Shown one piece after another: positions 42,540 through 51,136 of a stretch of 64,000 bases of DNA. The translations under genes were made by a program, and so were the position numbers. The DNA comes from JALYUA01 sp038239305 (GTDB taxonomy: Bacteria > Acidobacteriota > Thermoanaerobaculia > UBA5066 > Gp7-AA6): the NCBI GenBank assembly GCA_038239305.1, contig JBBSEW010000001.1:1-64000 (forward strand), in the 5' to 3' direction. The stretch's first letter is position 1. Every line of letters begins with the position of its first letter. Under the pieces are notes generated by a model. It searched no databases. It was not told where the DNA came from and worked only from the letters and a program-made list of their open reading frames with translations.

Positions 42540-43099
42540 GAAGCGGGTGAAACCGCGGGAGAGGGAACCGCGGGGGTCCGAATCGGAGAATTCGATCTTG
42601 GAGGCTCGAGGACAGGAGTCGCAACCGGACCGGGGAGGGAGCGCGCGTCCGGGCTCCTCAGAGGCGCGTCTCCGGCGGCGTCCCGGAACGCGGCCGTCAT
42701 GTCGTGGACCTGGTCCCGCGAGATCTCGTTGCGGGATCCGCCCGTCATGAAGACCGTTCGTACGCGCTGAAGCGGCTCGGCAGAAGCCTTGCCGGTCTTG
42801 AGCTTCCGCCGATAGGAGGCGTACGCCGCTCGCAGGTCCGCCTTGTCCTGATCCGTCACGTCCGAGGCGAAGTGGCTCTCCACCTGGGTCATGACGAAAT
42901 CCGCGATCGCCTCGGGGTTGCGGCGGATGTAGAGGATGGAGCCGACGATCAGGAGGAGAAGCGCGAGGCCGGCCACCCCGCAACCGATCAGACCGACGCG
43001 CCAGCATCCCCCGCCCGATCGGGCCGGAGGCGGAATTCCCGGAGGTCCCCCGGGTGGTCCCGGAGGAGGCGGATAGGACGGCGGCGCAACGGTGCTCAT
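42536..43099 (-). CDS. Single-pass membrane protein with proline-rich ends
   Basis: A 187-residue protein with an N-terminal Pro/Gly-rich cytoplasmic stretch (PSYPPPPGPPGGPPG), one membrane helix at about 36-57 (GLIGCGVAGLALLLLIVGSI), a helical outer segment (DQDKADLRAAYASYRRKLK) and a Pro/Ser-rich end. No family recognised. Its stop overlaps the uvrB start (GTGA), so it is cotranscribed with uvrB. The helical segment shows normal residue use with no frameshift, which supports a real gene despite the longer overlapping frame of uvrB. Confidence 0.72.
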   Translation of the reverse strand: MSTVAPPSYPPPPGPPGGPPGIPPPARSGGGCWRVGLIGCGVAGLALLLLIVGSILYIRRNPEAIADFVMTQVESHFASDVTDQDKADLRAAYASYRRKLKTGKASAEPLQRVRTVFMTGGSRNEISRDQVHDMTAAFRDAAGDAPLRSPDARSLPGPVATPVLEPPRSNSPIRTPAVPSPAVSPAS

Positions 43100-43169
43100 G
43101 GGAAACGAAAATCTATAACAGCCGGCGGCGGAAACGGAGGCCGAAACGGAGGTGAAAATCGCAATCCCG

Positions 43170-43175
43170 TACAAT
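43170..43175 (+). promoter_or_regulatory. Putative -10 (TACAAT) 6 bp before the PBP start
   Basis: One mismatch from TATAAT. Transcription would begin at the GTG at 43182. The only GGAGG nearby (43148-43152) overlaps the alternative GTG at 43152 and cannot serve it. Confidence 0.55.
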
Positions 43176-43181
43176 TCGTTC

Positions 43182-45566
43182 GTGGCCCTCGCCCGGCGGA
43201 TATCCTTCATCGTCCTGCCGCTCGTGGCCGTGGGGCTTCTCGGGGCGCTCGCGGGCTCGGCGGCCACGACTTTCGTACGGGTTCCCCGCGTCTCGGAGCT
43301 CGAGACGTACCGGCCCGACATCATCACGGAGATCCGCGGAAGCGACGGCTCCACGATTGCGCGATACGCCATCGAGCGCCGCATCCTTCTGACGCGCGCC
43401 GAGATTCCGCCCGTACTCAAGAACGCGATCGTCGCCACCGAGGACAAGAATTTCTTCCAGCATGGAGGGGTCGATCTTCGCCGGACGCTCTCCGCCTTCG
43501 CCGCCAACCTGCGCTCCCACGGATATGCGCAGGGCGGGTCGACTCTCACGCAGCAGCTCGCCCGCGCCATCTTCCTGTCGCCGCGCAAGACCATTTCGCG
43601 GAAGGTGAACGAGGCGCTCGTGGCGTTCGAGATCGAGCGGCGCTATTCGAAGGATCAGATCCTGACGATGTACGTCAACGAGATCTATCTCGGCCATGGA
43701 AACTACGGTTTCGAAGCGGCCTCCCGTTACTACTTTGGCAAGAGCGTGAAAGACCTCACGCTGGCGGAGGCTGCCCTGCTCGCGGGAATCGTCCAACGCC
43801 CGGAGGACCAGTCTCCGTTCCGTAATCCCGCTCTGGCAGCGGGTCGACGGGCGACCGCTCTCCGCCGCATGGAGGCGGAGCGATATGTCACGGCCGCGCA
43901 GCGCAACGCGGCCGAAGCGGAGCCGCTTCCGACGTCCCCGTCCCTCAAGGAAACCGTCGTTGCGCCCTACTTCTGCGAGGAGATCCGGCAGTATCTGGAG
44001 CGGACATACGGCGAGAAGGATCTGTACCGTCGCGGATTGCGCGTGGATTCCACGCTCGACCCGGAGCTCCAGGCCTGGTCCGAGGAGGCGCTCGGATGGG
44101 GGCTGCGCCGCCTGGCGCGCCGCCACGGATTCCGCCGCCCGCGCAACCTCTCCGCCGAGGGGTACGCGAAGCTCGACGCCTACGTCGATCCGTCGTGGGA
44201 GACCGCTCGGCTCGCCGAGGGCGACACGCTGCGCGGCGTCGTCATGTCCGTCGCGCCCGCCGCGGTCGATGTGCGGATTGGCAAGCAGACGCTCCCTCTC
44301 CGCCCGTCCGGATGGTCATGGACGAACCAGAAGGACGCGACGAAGCTGCTCAAGTCCGGGGATCTCGTCACCGTCACGGTACAGAAGGGCAAGGATGGAA
44401 GTGCGCTCTCTCTCGATCAGGATCCCACCGAGCAGGGGGCGGTCCTGATCCTGGAAAACTCGACGGGTGCCGTGCGCGCGATGGTCGGGGGCTACGACTG
44501 GACGACTTCGAAATTCAATCGGGCGACGCAGGCGCTCCGCCAGGCGGGGTCGACTTTCAAGCCCTTCGTCTATCTGGCGGCGATGGAATCCGGCTTCACC
44601 CCCTCGGACACGATCTTCGATGGGCCGATCGCGATCTCGATCGATCCCCGGCAACCGCCGTGGCGCCCCGTCAACTACGACCGGAAGTTCCGTGGGATCG
44701 TGACCCTGCGCGTGGCCCTCGAGCACTCGATCAACGTGCCGACGGTGCGCCTCGCCCAGCTCGTCGGCCTGTCGCACGTCATCGAGGCCGCCCACCGCCT
44801 CGGGATCCACGAGAAGCTGCAGGCCTATCCGTCGCTCGCGCTGGGCGCCTTCGAGGTCACGCTTCTGGAGATGACGTCCGCCTATACGGTCTTCGCAAAC
44901 CAGGGGCTCGCCTTCCCGCCCTACACTTTCGAGCACATCACCGATGCCAACGGCGATCCGCTCGAGAGCGCCCATCCCGACGCTCGCGAGGTCACGACGC
45001 CCCAGGCCTCGTTCCAGCTCCTGGAAATGCTGCGGGGTGTCACCCAGCGCGGCACGGGAGCGAGCGCCGCGAAGCTGCAGCTCCACATCGCGGGCAAGAC
45101 GGGCACGACGAGCGAGTACACGGACGCCTGGTTCATCGGGATGAATCCGCGCTACACCGTCGGCGTCTGGGTCGGAAACGACGTCAAGACGACGCTCGGC
45201 CCCGGCATGGAGGGTGCGAAGGTCGCGCTTCCGATCTGGATGCGCATTTTCGAAAAATTCAAGGACAAGGGGCGCATCGATCCGAAGGCCGACTTCGAGC
45301 CGCCGCCGAACGTGATCTTCACCGCCGTGGACTACGAGACCGGGCTCAAGGCCACGCCCGGAAGCCCCCGCCCGATCATCGAGGCGTTCGTCAGCGGTTC
45401 TCAGCCGACCGAGGAATGGAACTCGAAGTGGGACGAGATCACGCGGCTGCCCTGGTCGCTGCAGAAGTCGTTCTACCTGCCCAAGAAAGGCGAAACCGCG
45501 GCCGACGACTCGGGCGCGGCCGCTGCTGGGGTGACGCCGGCGGCTCCGACGCCTGCTCCTCGGTAG
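43182..45566 (+). CDS. Class A penicillin-binding protein (PBP1a-type)
   Basis: A 794-residue bifunctional murein synthase. An N-terminal membrane helix (IVLPLVAVGLLGALAG) is followed by the glycosyltransferase domain, with EDKNFFQHGG near 86 and GGSTLTQQLARAIFLSP. An inserted OB-like segment separates it from the transpeptidase domain: the SxxK serine in AGSTFKPFVY (about 456), SxN as HSINVPT (about 517) and KTGTTSEYTDAWF (about 639). The C-terminus is Ala/Pro-rich. GTG at 43182 is preferred over GTG at 43152 because TACAAT ends 6 bp before it and GGAGG overlaps the other start. Divergent from the uvrB operon. Confidence 0.9.
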   Translation: MALARRISFIVLPLVAVGLLGALAGSAATTFVRVPRVSELETYRPDIITEIRGSDGSTIARYAIERRILLTRAEIPPVLKNAIVATEDKNFFQHGGVDLRRTLSAFAANLRSHGYAQGGSTLTQQLARAIFLSPRKTISRKVNEALVAFEIERRYSKDQILTMYVNEIYLGHGNYGFEAASRYYFGKSVKDLTLAEAALLAGIVQRPEDQSPFRNPALAAGRRATALRRMEAERYVTAAQRNAAEAEPLPTSPSLKETVVAPYFCEEIRQYLERTYGEKDLYRRGLRVDSTLDPELQAWSEEALGWGLRRLARRHGFRRPRNLSAEGYAKLDAYVDPSWETARLAEGDTLRGVVMSVAPAAVDVRIGKQTLPLRPSGWSWTNQKDATKLLKSGDLVTVTVQKGKDGSALSLDQDPTEQGAVLILENSTGAVRAMVGGYDWTTSKFNRATQALRQAGSTFKPFVYLAAMESGFTPSDTIFDGPIAISIDPRQPPWRPVNYDRKFRGIVTLRVALEHSINVPTVRLAQLVGLSHVIEAAHRLGIHEKLQAYPSLALGAFEVTLLEMTSAYTVFANQGLAFPPYTFEHITDANGDPLESAHPDAREVTTPQASFQLLEMLRGVTQRGTGASAAKLQLHIAGKTGTTSEYTDAWFIGMNPRYTVGVWVGNDVKTTLGPGMEGAKVALPIWMRIFEKFKDKGRIDPKADFEPPPNVIFTAVDYETGLKATPGSPRPIIEAFVSGSQPTEEWNSKWDEITRLPWSLQKSFYLPKKGETAADDSGAAAAGVTPAAPTPAPR

Positions 45567-45593
45567 GCGGGCGCCCGGGCGCCGAAGTTTGAA

Positions 45594-45641
45594 TCTCGCG
45601 ATCTCGCGATCTCGCGATCTCTAATCTCGCGATCAATCGGT
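45594..45641. repeat. Octamer array TCTCGCGA with GATCAATC end
   Basis: Three exact TCTCGCGA units, then a partial unit, another ATCTCGCGATC and GATCAATCGG. The lead-in AGTTTGAA and the units match the 26.4-kb array. The GATCAATC end matches the array at 63960. Confidence 0.8.
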
Positions 45642-45750
45642 TCATCGAACTATCGGGGGATCGGGAGCGCCTTCATCCGCAGCCCTCGGCCCACCTCTTC
45701 AGGATCGCGTGATCGGATGAAAGCAGGGTGGGGGGATGCGCGGGCCCCGC

Positions 45751-45783
45751 CCTGCCCTCTCCCGCAGGCGAGAGGACAGGGCG
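45751..45783 (-). terminator. Possible hairpin terminator after rplI
   Basis: CCCTG-CCTCTC pairs with GAGAGG-CAGGG around a short loop, with one internal mismatch. No T-run follows on either strand. It lies between convergent genes. Confidence 0.35.
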
Positions 45784-45808
45784 CACCGGATCGGCGCGGA
45801 GGGGCCTG

Positions 45809-46267
45809 TTATTGAGTAGCGGAGGCGAGCGCCTGCACGTCGACGATCAGGACCGAAGTCACGTCGCGGTGGAGGCGGATGTGGACCGTGTGCTGGCCGA
45901 GGCGCTTGATCGGCTCCGCGAGCTCGATGCGGCGGCGGTCCACTTCGATCCCGCGCGCGGCGAGGGCGTCGGCGACGTCGCTCGGAGTCACGGAGCCATA
46001 GAGAACGCCCTCATCGCCCGCCTTCTTGGTCACGGTGACCGTCAGCCCTTCCATCTTCTTCGCGACTTCCTGGGCAGCCGTCTGCTGATGGGACATCTTC
46101 TCGTCGTACTTTTTCTTCTCTTCGCCGAGGCGGCGCACGTTGGCGGCGTTCGCCTCGTACGCGACTCCCTGCGGAAGAAGGAAGTTCCGGGCGTAGCCGG
46201 GCTTCACCGTCACGGTCTCTCCGCGATGTCCGAGCCCGCGCACGTCGTCGGCCAGAATGACTTTCAT
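45809..46267 (-). CDS. rplI: 50S ribosomal protein L9
   Basis: A 152-residue protein that binds domain V of 23S rRNA near the L1 stalk. MKVILADDVRGLGHRGETV and GYARNFLLPQGVAYEA are the N-terminal L9 signature. The long connecting helix (NVRRLGEEKKKYDEKMSHQQ) and C-terminal domain are complete. AAGAGGA precedes the ATG. It is the last gene of the prs-to-rplI run, 114 bp after the DUF2232 gene. Confidence 0.96.
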   Translation of the reverse strand: MKVILADDVRGLGHRGETVTVKPGYARNFLLPQGVAYEANAANVRRLGEEKKKYDEKMSHQQTAAQEVAKKMEGLTVTVTKKAGDEGVLYGSVTPSDVADALAARGIEVDRRRIELAEPIKRLGQHTVHIRLHRDVTSVLIVDVQALASATQ

Positions 46268-46381
46268 GTCTCGTCCTCTTCTTCCTCTTCTTCTCTTCCG
46301 GAGACTTAGATTCGTTCTCTCTTTTTCGTCTTCGACGTCCCGCCGGCGGGACCAGGCTTTTCCCAGGGGTTTTCTGTTTTC

Positions 46382-47416
46382 CTAGGCTTTCTGGCCCCGG
46401 CTGCGGAAGTCCGCATACCAGTCGAAGAGGCCCAGAAGTCCCACCCCGACGTTGAGGGGAAAGTAGACGACGAGGGCGTACAGACCGGCGCGGAGGATGC
46501 GCGCCCGAAACCATCTTCGGGCGAAGTGGCAGATGATAGAGAGGCCCGTCAGAAAATACAAGGCCAGAAGGGGCAGGAGCAGGTCTCCCGCCGCCGTCCG
46601 GCCCGGGCCCGACAGCAGGGCATAACCCGCGCCGGCCGCGACGAACAGCGCCACGGCCGGGGCGGGAACCCGCAGCTCTTCGAACCGCACTCTCTCGGCG
46701 GAGGGCGCCGGCCGGGCCGCCAGGGCCCCCGTGTAGAACGCGACCGCGGCTGCCAGCAGCCAGGAGGCGCCCACGAGGCCGGGCCAGTACGTCCGGGCGA
46801 ATTCCTTGAAGCGCGTCATGGTCGCGGCCATCCGGGCGGCCGTCTCCGGGTCGACCCCCTTCGCCGTGGACGGACCGGTCGAGGGTGTCATGGCGTCGAA
46901 TGCCGCGCCGATCTCCTGTCCCACGGAGTGGCCTCCCGTTCGCTCCCGGACGAGCAGCGCTCCGGCCAGGATCGCGAAACCGACGATTCCCAGAACGAGG
47001 AAAGCGGCGGACGCGGTGATGCCGCGGCGGACGAGGCCGGCGCAGACTACGGGCAGGGCCATCGCGACGGCGGCCAGCAGACCTCCCGCCAGCGCTTCGG
47101 CCGCCCCGGCCGTGACTGCCCCGATGCCGGCCAGAAGCCCGGCTGCGATGGCGGCTCCGAGCAAGCCAGCCGCGAGCCCGCGCCGGTGGGTGACCCGGAC
47201 GAGCGGAACCCCCGCGAAGGCGAGCGCGACGGCACCGGCGAGGGGAAGGAGCAGGAAGAGTGCGAAGAGGAGCGCGGAAGACAGCGCGGCCGAAAGCACC
47301 TCGACCGCTGCGCCGCCCCCCGGTGGGACAGACGGAGCAGGCGGAATCGGTGCAGGCGCCGCCACGGTGATCTCCGCGGACGGCTCATCGGGGCCGGGGC
47401 TCGAATCCGGTTCCAT
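46382..47416 (-). CDS. DUF2232-type (YybS-like) membrane protein
   Basis: A 344-residue polytopic membrane protein with a Pro/Ala-rich N-terminus (about 1-38) and about eight hydrophobic helices, for example ALLFALFLLLPLAGAVALAF and FLTGLSIICHFARRWF. The final segment PLNVGVGLLGLFDWYADFR is typical of the DUF2232 family found between rpsR and rplI in many phyla. Its role is not established. It starts 71 bp after rpsR. Confidence 0.85.
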   Translation of the reverse strand: MEPDSSPGPDEPSAEITVAAPAPIPPAPSVPPGGGAAVEVLSAALSSALLFALFLLLPLAGAVALAFAGVPLVRVTHRRGLAAGLLGAAIAAGLLAGIGAVTAGAAEALAGGLLAAVAMALPVVCAGLVRRGITASAAFLVLGIVGFAILAGALLVRERTGGHSVGQEIGAAFDAMTPSTGPSTAKGVDPETAARMAATMTRFKEFARTYWPGLVGASWLLAAAVAFYTGALAARPAPSAERVRFEELRVPAPAVALFVAAGAGYALLSGPGRTAAGDLLLPLLALYFLTGLSIICHFARRWFRARILRAGLYALVVYFPLNVGVGLLGLFDWYADFRSRGQKA

Positions 47417-47487
47417 GGAAAGGCGGCCCGCGACGCGGGAAACGGAGAGCTTCCGGCTCTTCCGTTCCCCGCAGCGGGCCTTCGGGG

Positions 47488-47781
47488 TCAGTCCGTGGCG
47501 TACGGAAGAATGGCGATCGAGCGGGCCCGTTTGATCGCGGTCTGGAGCTTGCGCTGGTGGAGAGCGCAGGTGCCCGAGATCCGGCGCGGAAGGATTTTCC
47601 CGCGCTCCGGGATGAACGACTGGAGCAACTTGATGTCCTTCCAGTCGACGTACTCGATGTGCTCCGCGCAGAACTTGCAGACCTTGCGGCGCCGGACAAA
47701 GAACTTCTTACGGCCGGGGGTCTTGCCGTCGCGGTCCTTGGCGGCTCCCCGTCCTCCCGATCGGCTGGGCATAGCGGTCAT
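47488..47781 (-). CDS. rpsR: 30S ribosomal protein S18
   Basis: A 97-residue small-subunit protein that binds S6 and 16S rRNA. CKFCAEHIEYVDWKDIKLLQ and RISGTCALHQRKLQTAIKRA are diagnostic. An N-terminal ~22-residue extension (PSRSGGRGAAKDRDGKTP) is Arg/Lys/Gly-rich. ATG at 47781 overlaps the rpsF stop (ATGA); ATG three codons later is an alternative. Confidence 0.95.
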   Translation of the reverse strand: MTAMPSRSGGRGAAKDRDGKTPGRKKFFVRRRKVCKFCAEHIEYVDWKDIKLLQSFIPERGKILPRRISGTCALHQRKLQTAIKRARSIAILPYATD

Positions 47782-48221
47782 GATTCGCTCCTCTGGTCGC
47801 CGGCCGGCATCCTCTGGTCGCTCGACGCCATGGGCGCCACGGACCCCTCGGCCAGGGGGGCCGGGGCCGGACGGGGAGGCCGCTTGGCCAGCTTGATTCT
47901 CTCGCGCTCCGCGCTCTTGGCGGCGCGCTTCAACTCTTCGTCGGCCCGCACGGCGAGGTGCCGCAGGATCTGATCGGAGAGCTTCAGGCGGCGTTCGAGC
48001 TCGGCCACGATGGGCGGCTCGGCCGACACCTGAACGTAGTGGTAGTACGCCTCTTTTTTCCGCAGGATGGGAAAAGCGAGACGCCTCCGGCCCCACGGCT
48101 CGTCCTTGACGATCTCCGCGCCGCCGTCGGTCAGGATCTTCTTGTAATCCGCGGCGAGCTTGGTCGAATCCTCTTCGGAGACGTCCGGTGTCACCAGGAT
48201 CACGATGTCGTACAGCCTCAT
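47778..48221 (-). CDS. rpsF: 30S ribosomal protein S6
   Basis: A 147-residue protein that pairs with S18. MRLYDIVILVTPDVSEED and EPWGRRRLAFPILRKKEAYY are characteristic. The last ~45 residues (RPPRPAPAPLAEG and onward) are a disordered extension beyond the ~95-residue core. GAGGAACGC precedes the ATG. Upstream in-frame sequence overlaps pth and is a shadow. Confidence 0.95.
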   Translation of the reverse strand: MRLYDIVILVTPDVSEEDSTKLAADYKKILTDGGAEIVKDEPWGRRRLAFPILRKKEAYYHYVQVSAEPPIVAELERRLKLSDQILRHLAVRADEELKRAAKSAERERIKLAKRPPRPAPAPLAEGSVAPMASSDQRMPAGDQRSES

Positions 48222-48240
48222 GCGTTCCTCCTCATGGATG

Positions 48241-48831
48241 TCAATCCGGCCCCGAGGCGGAAGCCGGAGAGGAAGGTTTCTTATTCGCGCTTTGGATGGC
48301 GGCATCGGTCCCGTCGGCGAGCCAGATCCGGAGCGCCTCGATCGCCCGACCGATCGCGCCCTCGAAAACCTCGTGCTCCTCCCGGCCGAAGGGCGCGAGC
48401 ACGTAGTCCGCGAGATCGCGCTCTCGGGAGTAGCTTTCCCCGCGAACGCCGATGCGCAGCCGCGGAAATTCGCTCGTCCCGAGGGTCGAGATGATCGACG
48501 CGATCCCTTTCTGCCCCCCCGCGGATCCCTGCGCGCGCATACGCAGGGTCCCGAGAGGAAGGTCGATGTCGTCCGAGACGACGCAGACCTCCGAAGGATC
48601 GATGCCGTTCTTCTTGCAAAGAGCCGAGACCGCCTCACCCGAGGCGTTCATGAATGTTTCCGGCAACGCGAGGAGGACGGCGACCGAACCGATCTTTCCC
48701 CGCCCGACCCTCGCCTGACACTCCCGCGACCGGATCCGGATCCCTTCGGCCGCCGCGAGCGCCTGGACCACCCGGGAACCGGCATTGTGCCGCGTTTTCT
48801 CGTAACGGTCCCCCAGGTTCCCGAGACCCAC
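48241..48831 (-). CDS. pth: Peptidyl-tRNA hydrolase
   Basis: A 196-residue enzyme that frees tRNA from aborted peptidyl-tRNA. The catalytic His is in YEKTRHNAGSRVV; PETFMNASGEAV supplies the key Asn, and VVSDDIDLPLGTLRMRAQGS and RLRIGVRGE complete the site. GNLG replaces the usual GNPG. The only ordinary start codon is GTG 48831, which encodes the Val of VGLGN and cuts into the first beta strand. The frame upstream encodes PRVIVGLGN back to a TGA at 48897-48895 but offers only ATC or ATA. The true start may be ATC near 48882, after GAGGG. Confidence 0.9.
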   Translation of the reverse strand: MGLGNLGDRYEKTRHNAGSRVVQALAAAEGIRIRSRECQARVGRGKIGSVAVLLALPETFMNASGEAVSALCKKNGIDPSEVCVVSDDIDLPLGTLRMRAQGSAGGQKGIASIISTLGTSEFPRLRIGVRGESYSRERDLADYVLAPFGREEHEVFEGAIGRAIEALRIWLADGTDAAIQSANKKPSSPASASGPD

Positions 48832-48898
48832 TATGACACGGGGATGGTCCCGGGGACCCCTGGGTCTGCCGAAGCCGAAGATGGCGCGCTGCCCTCAG

Positions 48899-49618
48899 CT
48901 ACTTTTTGTCCGACTTTTTCTCCGACTTCTTCTCCGACTTCTTGTCCTTTTCCTCGGCCGCGGCCTCTTCGTCCGTCAGAACCTTCCCCTTCTTCAGAAC
49001 CTCGGGCTCGGCCAGCTCGGCCGCTCCGTCGACCGCCGCCACCGGCTCCTTCTCGGCCGTCGGATGCGCCACGTGCACCACGACTTTCTCCGGGTCGTCG
49101 ACGATCTCGACCCCCTCGATGGCCTTCAGGTCTTTGACGCGGAGAGCGTCTCCGATGCCGAGGTCCGACACGTCCACCGGCAGGTGCGCGGGGATGTTGG
49201 AGGGAAGGGCCTCGATCTCGATCTCGCGCGTCGGGATGTCGAGGATGCCGCCGTCCGTCTTGACGCCGCGGGCGATGCCGACGATTTCGACCGAGACCTT
49301 GACGCGGATCTTCGCGTCCATCATGACGCGGACGAAGTCGATGTGAAGGGCTTTGCGGGTCAACGGATCTTTCTGAAACTCCCGGATCATCGCGTGCCGC
49401 GTCTGATCAGAGCCCCCGAGCTTGAGCAGGAAGATGGCGTTCTCCCCCGCGCCGGCGCGGAACGCATCCGAGAGCGCTCTCCGGTCGACCGTAATGGGCA
49501 CGGTGGCCTTGCCCGCGCCATACACGATGGCCGGGATCTTTCCGGCGACTCGCGTGCGCCTCGCCTCGTTCTTGCCCCTGCTGTCTCTCTTCTCGACGTT
49601 CAGCTCAATGGTTTTCAT
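48899..49618 (-). CDS. rplY: 50S ribosomal protein L25/general stress protein Ctc
   Basis: A 239-residue 5S rRNA-binding protein of the long CTC type. The N-terminal L25 domain (KRDSRGKNEARRTRVAGKIP, AIVYGAGK) is followed by the beta TL5 domain (DILDIPTREIEIEALPSNIP in approximate order). The C-terminus is a Lys/Glu/Ser tail (EKKSEKKSEKKSDKK). GCGGAG precedes the ATG. It lies between prs and pth, the conserved order. Confidence 0.94.
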   Translation of the reverse strand: MKTIELNVEKRDSRGKNEARRTRVAGKIPAIVYGAGKATVPITVDRRALSDAFRAGAGENAIFLLKLGGSDQTRHAMIREFQKDPLTRKALHIDFVRVMMDAKIRVKVSVEIVGIARGVKTDGGILDIPTREIEIEALPSNIPAHLPVDVSDLGIGDALRVKDLKAIEGVEIVDDPEKVVVHVAHPTAEKEPVAAVDGAAELAEPEVLKKGKVLTDEEAAAEEKDKKSEKKSEKKSDKK

Positions 49619-49718
49619 GCTCGACTCCGCGCGAAAAACCGCGCATAAGAGGCCGGCTTCCGCGGGAAGCGGGAGCCTTCCGAAAAGCGGGATATTCTAC
49701 ACGAAACGGAGGGAATCG

Positions 49719-50675
49719 CTAAACGAAAAGCGAGGAAACCGATGTCCCGTCGTGAATCCGCTGGATCGCTTCCCCCAGGATGGGAGCGATCGACAGGGGG
49801 TGGATCCGGGGGCAGCGGGCGACGGCATCGTCGATGGGCACCGTGTTTGTGACGAGAAGGCTCTGGAGTTGAGAAGCCTCGATCCGCTCGATCGCCGGTC
49901 CCGAGAGGACCGGGTGGACGGCCGCGGCGTAGGTCCGGCGGGCGCCCTGCCGCCTCAGAGCCGCCTCCGCCTGGACGAGGGTTCCGGCCGTGTCGACGAT
50001 GTCGTCCAGGATCAGGACGTCCTTACCCTCGACTTCTCCGACGACGTTCAAGATCTCCGTCTCGTTCTTCCCCGTCCGGCGTTTGTCGATGATCGCCAGG
50101 GAGGCTCCCAGACGCTTGCCGATGGCGCGAGCCCGGGCGACTCCTCCGACGTCCGGAGACACGATCACCAGGTCCTCCAGCTCGAGCTTGCGAATCGCTT
50201 CGAGGAGCACGGGAGCGGCAAACAAATGGTCGACGGGAATGTCGAAGAAACCCTGTATCTGGGCGGCGTGCAGATCCATCGTCAGGATGCGATCCGCTCC
50301 GGAAGCGGTCAGGAGGTCGGCCATGAGCTTGGCGGCGATCGGCACGCGCGGCTTGTCTTTCTTGTCCTGCCGCGCATATCCGAAGTACGGCATGACGGCG
50401 GTGATCCGCGTGGCGGACGAACGCCGGAACGCGTCCATCAGGATGAGCAGTTCCATCACGTGATCGTTGACGGGTGAGCCCGTCGGCTGCACGACGAAGA
50501 CGTCGGCACCGCGGACGTTCTCGTCGATCTGGCAGTAATTCTCGCCATCGGAAAAGTTGTAGAGCGTGAGCTGCCCGAGCGGGATGTCGAGATAGGCGCA
50601 GATCTCGTGCGCGAGCGCCGGATGAGCGCGCCCCGAAAAGATCTTAAGATCGCCGTAGGAAAAATTCGGAACCAA
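49719..50675 (-). CDS. prs: Ribose-phosphate pyrophosphokinase
   Basis: A 318-residue enzyme making PRPP from ribose 5-phosphate and ATP. DLHAAQIQGFFDIPVDHLFA, IVSPDVGGVARARAIGKRL, the flexible loop DKRRTGKNETE and the PRPP motif VLILDDIVDTAGTL are all present. The start is read as TTG at 50675 (VPNFSYGDLKIFSGRAHPAL). TAGAAT ends 9 bp upstream and no ribosome binding site is present, so the mRNA may be nearly leaderless. Confidence 0.95.
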   Translation of the reverse strand: MVPNFSYGDLKIFSGRAHPALAHEICAYLDIPLGQLTLYNFSDGENYCQIDENVRGADVFVVQPTGSPVNDHVMELLILMDAFRRSSATRITAVMPYFGYARQDKKDKPRVPIAAKLMADLLTASGADRILTMDLHAAQIQGFFDIPVDHLFAAPVLLEAIRKLELEDLVIVSPDVGGVARARAIGKRLGASLAIIDKRRTGKNETEILNVVGEVEGKDVLILDDIVDTAGTLVQAEAALRRQGARRTYAAAVHPVLSGPAIERIEASQLQSLLVTNTVPIDDAVARCPRIHPLSIAPILGEAIQRIHDGTSVSSLFV

Positions 50676-50684
50676 GGGAAAGCG

Positions 50685-50690
50685 ATTCTA
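50685..50690 (-). promoter_or_regulatory. Putative -10 (TAGAAT) 9 bp before prs
   Basis: Identical to the hexamer before the second MshEN gene at 61027. It heads the prs-rplY-pth-rpsF-rpsR-DUF2232-rplI run. Confidence 0.45.
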
Positions 50691-50760
50691 TCGAATCCCG
50701 GGCCCGGAATTCCTGATCAGACGGGGCGGGCGCTCCAGATCAGACGGCGGGCGCTCTGTC

Positions 50761-51123
50761 TCAGACGGGATGATGGGTCGGGGTCGGCGGGACCTCGGTC
50801 GGAGCCGGGGGCCGTGCGGGAGGCTGTCCCCCGAAGGGCGGCGCCGCGGTCGGCATCGTGAGAAACGTGGGATTGGGCTGGCTGGCGACGGGCCCGCCGA
50901 ACGGAGTCGCCGTCCGCATCGTTTCGAACTTTTCGGCTCCCCCGGGCTGGACGACCACGGGTCCGCCGAACGGCGTGGCGGTGGGCATCGGGAGGTATGT
51001 GTCGTTTTCCTGGCGGACAGGAGGATCCGGGGCCGGTGCCGAGGTCCGGCACGCCAGTATCACGAGGCCGAGGGCAACTCCCACTCCGCCGAGAATCGTG
51101 CCGAGGCGACCCTGTAGGCGCAC
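50761..51123 (-). CDS. Small proline-rich lipoprotein with TPFGGPV repeats
   Basis: A 120-residue predicted lipoprotein: hydrophobic signal LGTILGGVGVALGLVILAC with lipobox LVILAC. The mature part repeats MPTATPFGGPVV, MRTATPFGGPVA and MPTAAPPFGG, ending in a Pro/Thr-rich tail. No family recognised. GTG at 51123 follows TAGGAT by 6 bp, so it may be leaderless; AGGATGAG could also act as a weak ribosome binding site. It lies between prs and the receptor gene on the same strand. Confidence 0.6.
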   Translation of the reverse strand: MRLQGRLGTILGGVGVALGLVILACRTSAPAPDPPVRQENDTYLPMPTATPFGGPVVVQPGGAEKFETMRTATPFGGPVASQPNPTFLTMPTAAPPFGGQPPARPPAPTEVPPTPTHHPV

Positions 51124-51129
51124 GCTCTC

Positions 51130-51135
51130 ATCCTA
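51130..51135 (-). promoter_or_regulatory. Putative -10 (TAGGAT) 6 bp before the small lipoprotein gene
   Basis: TANNNT hexamer with the same 6-bp spacing as at uvrC, the PBP gene and the second MshEN gene. Confidence 0.4.
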
Positions 51136-51136
51136 T

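Larger units (their letters stand above)
45567..45808. other. 242-bp gap between convergent PBP and rplI genes
   Basis: No gene. It holds an octamer array at 45594-45641 and an imperfect hairpin at 45751-45783. Confidence 0.5.

Noticed and set aside
40206..42770. 854-codon plus-strand frame across uvrB
   Set aside because: Antisense shadow; uvrB is fully supported on the other strand.
47557..47973. Plus-strand frames opposite rpsR and rpsF
   Set aside because: Antisense to ribosomal protein genes with complete signatures.
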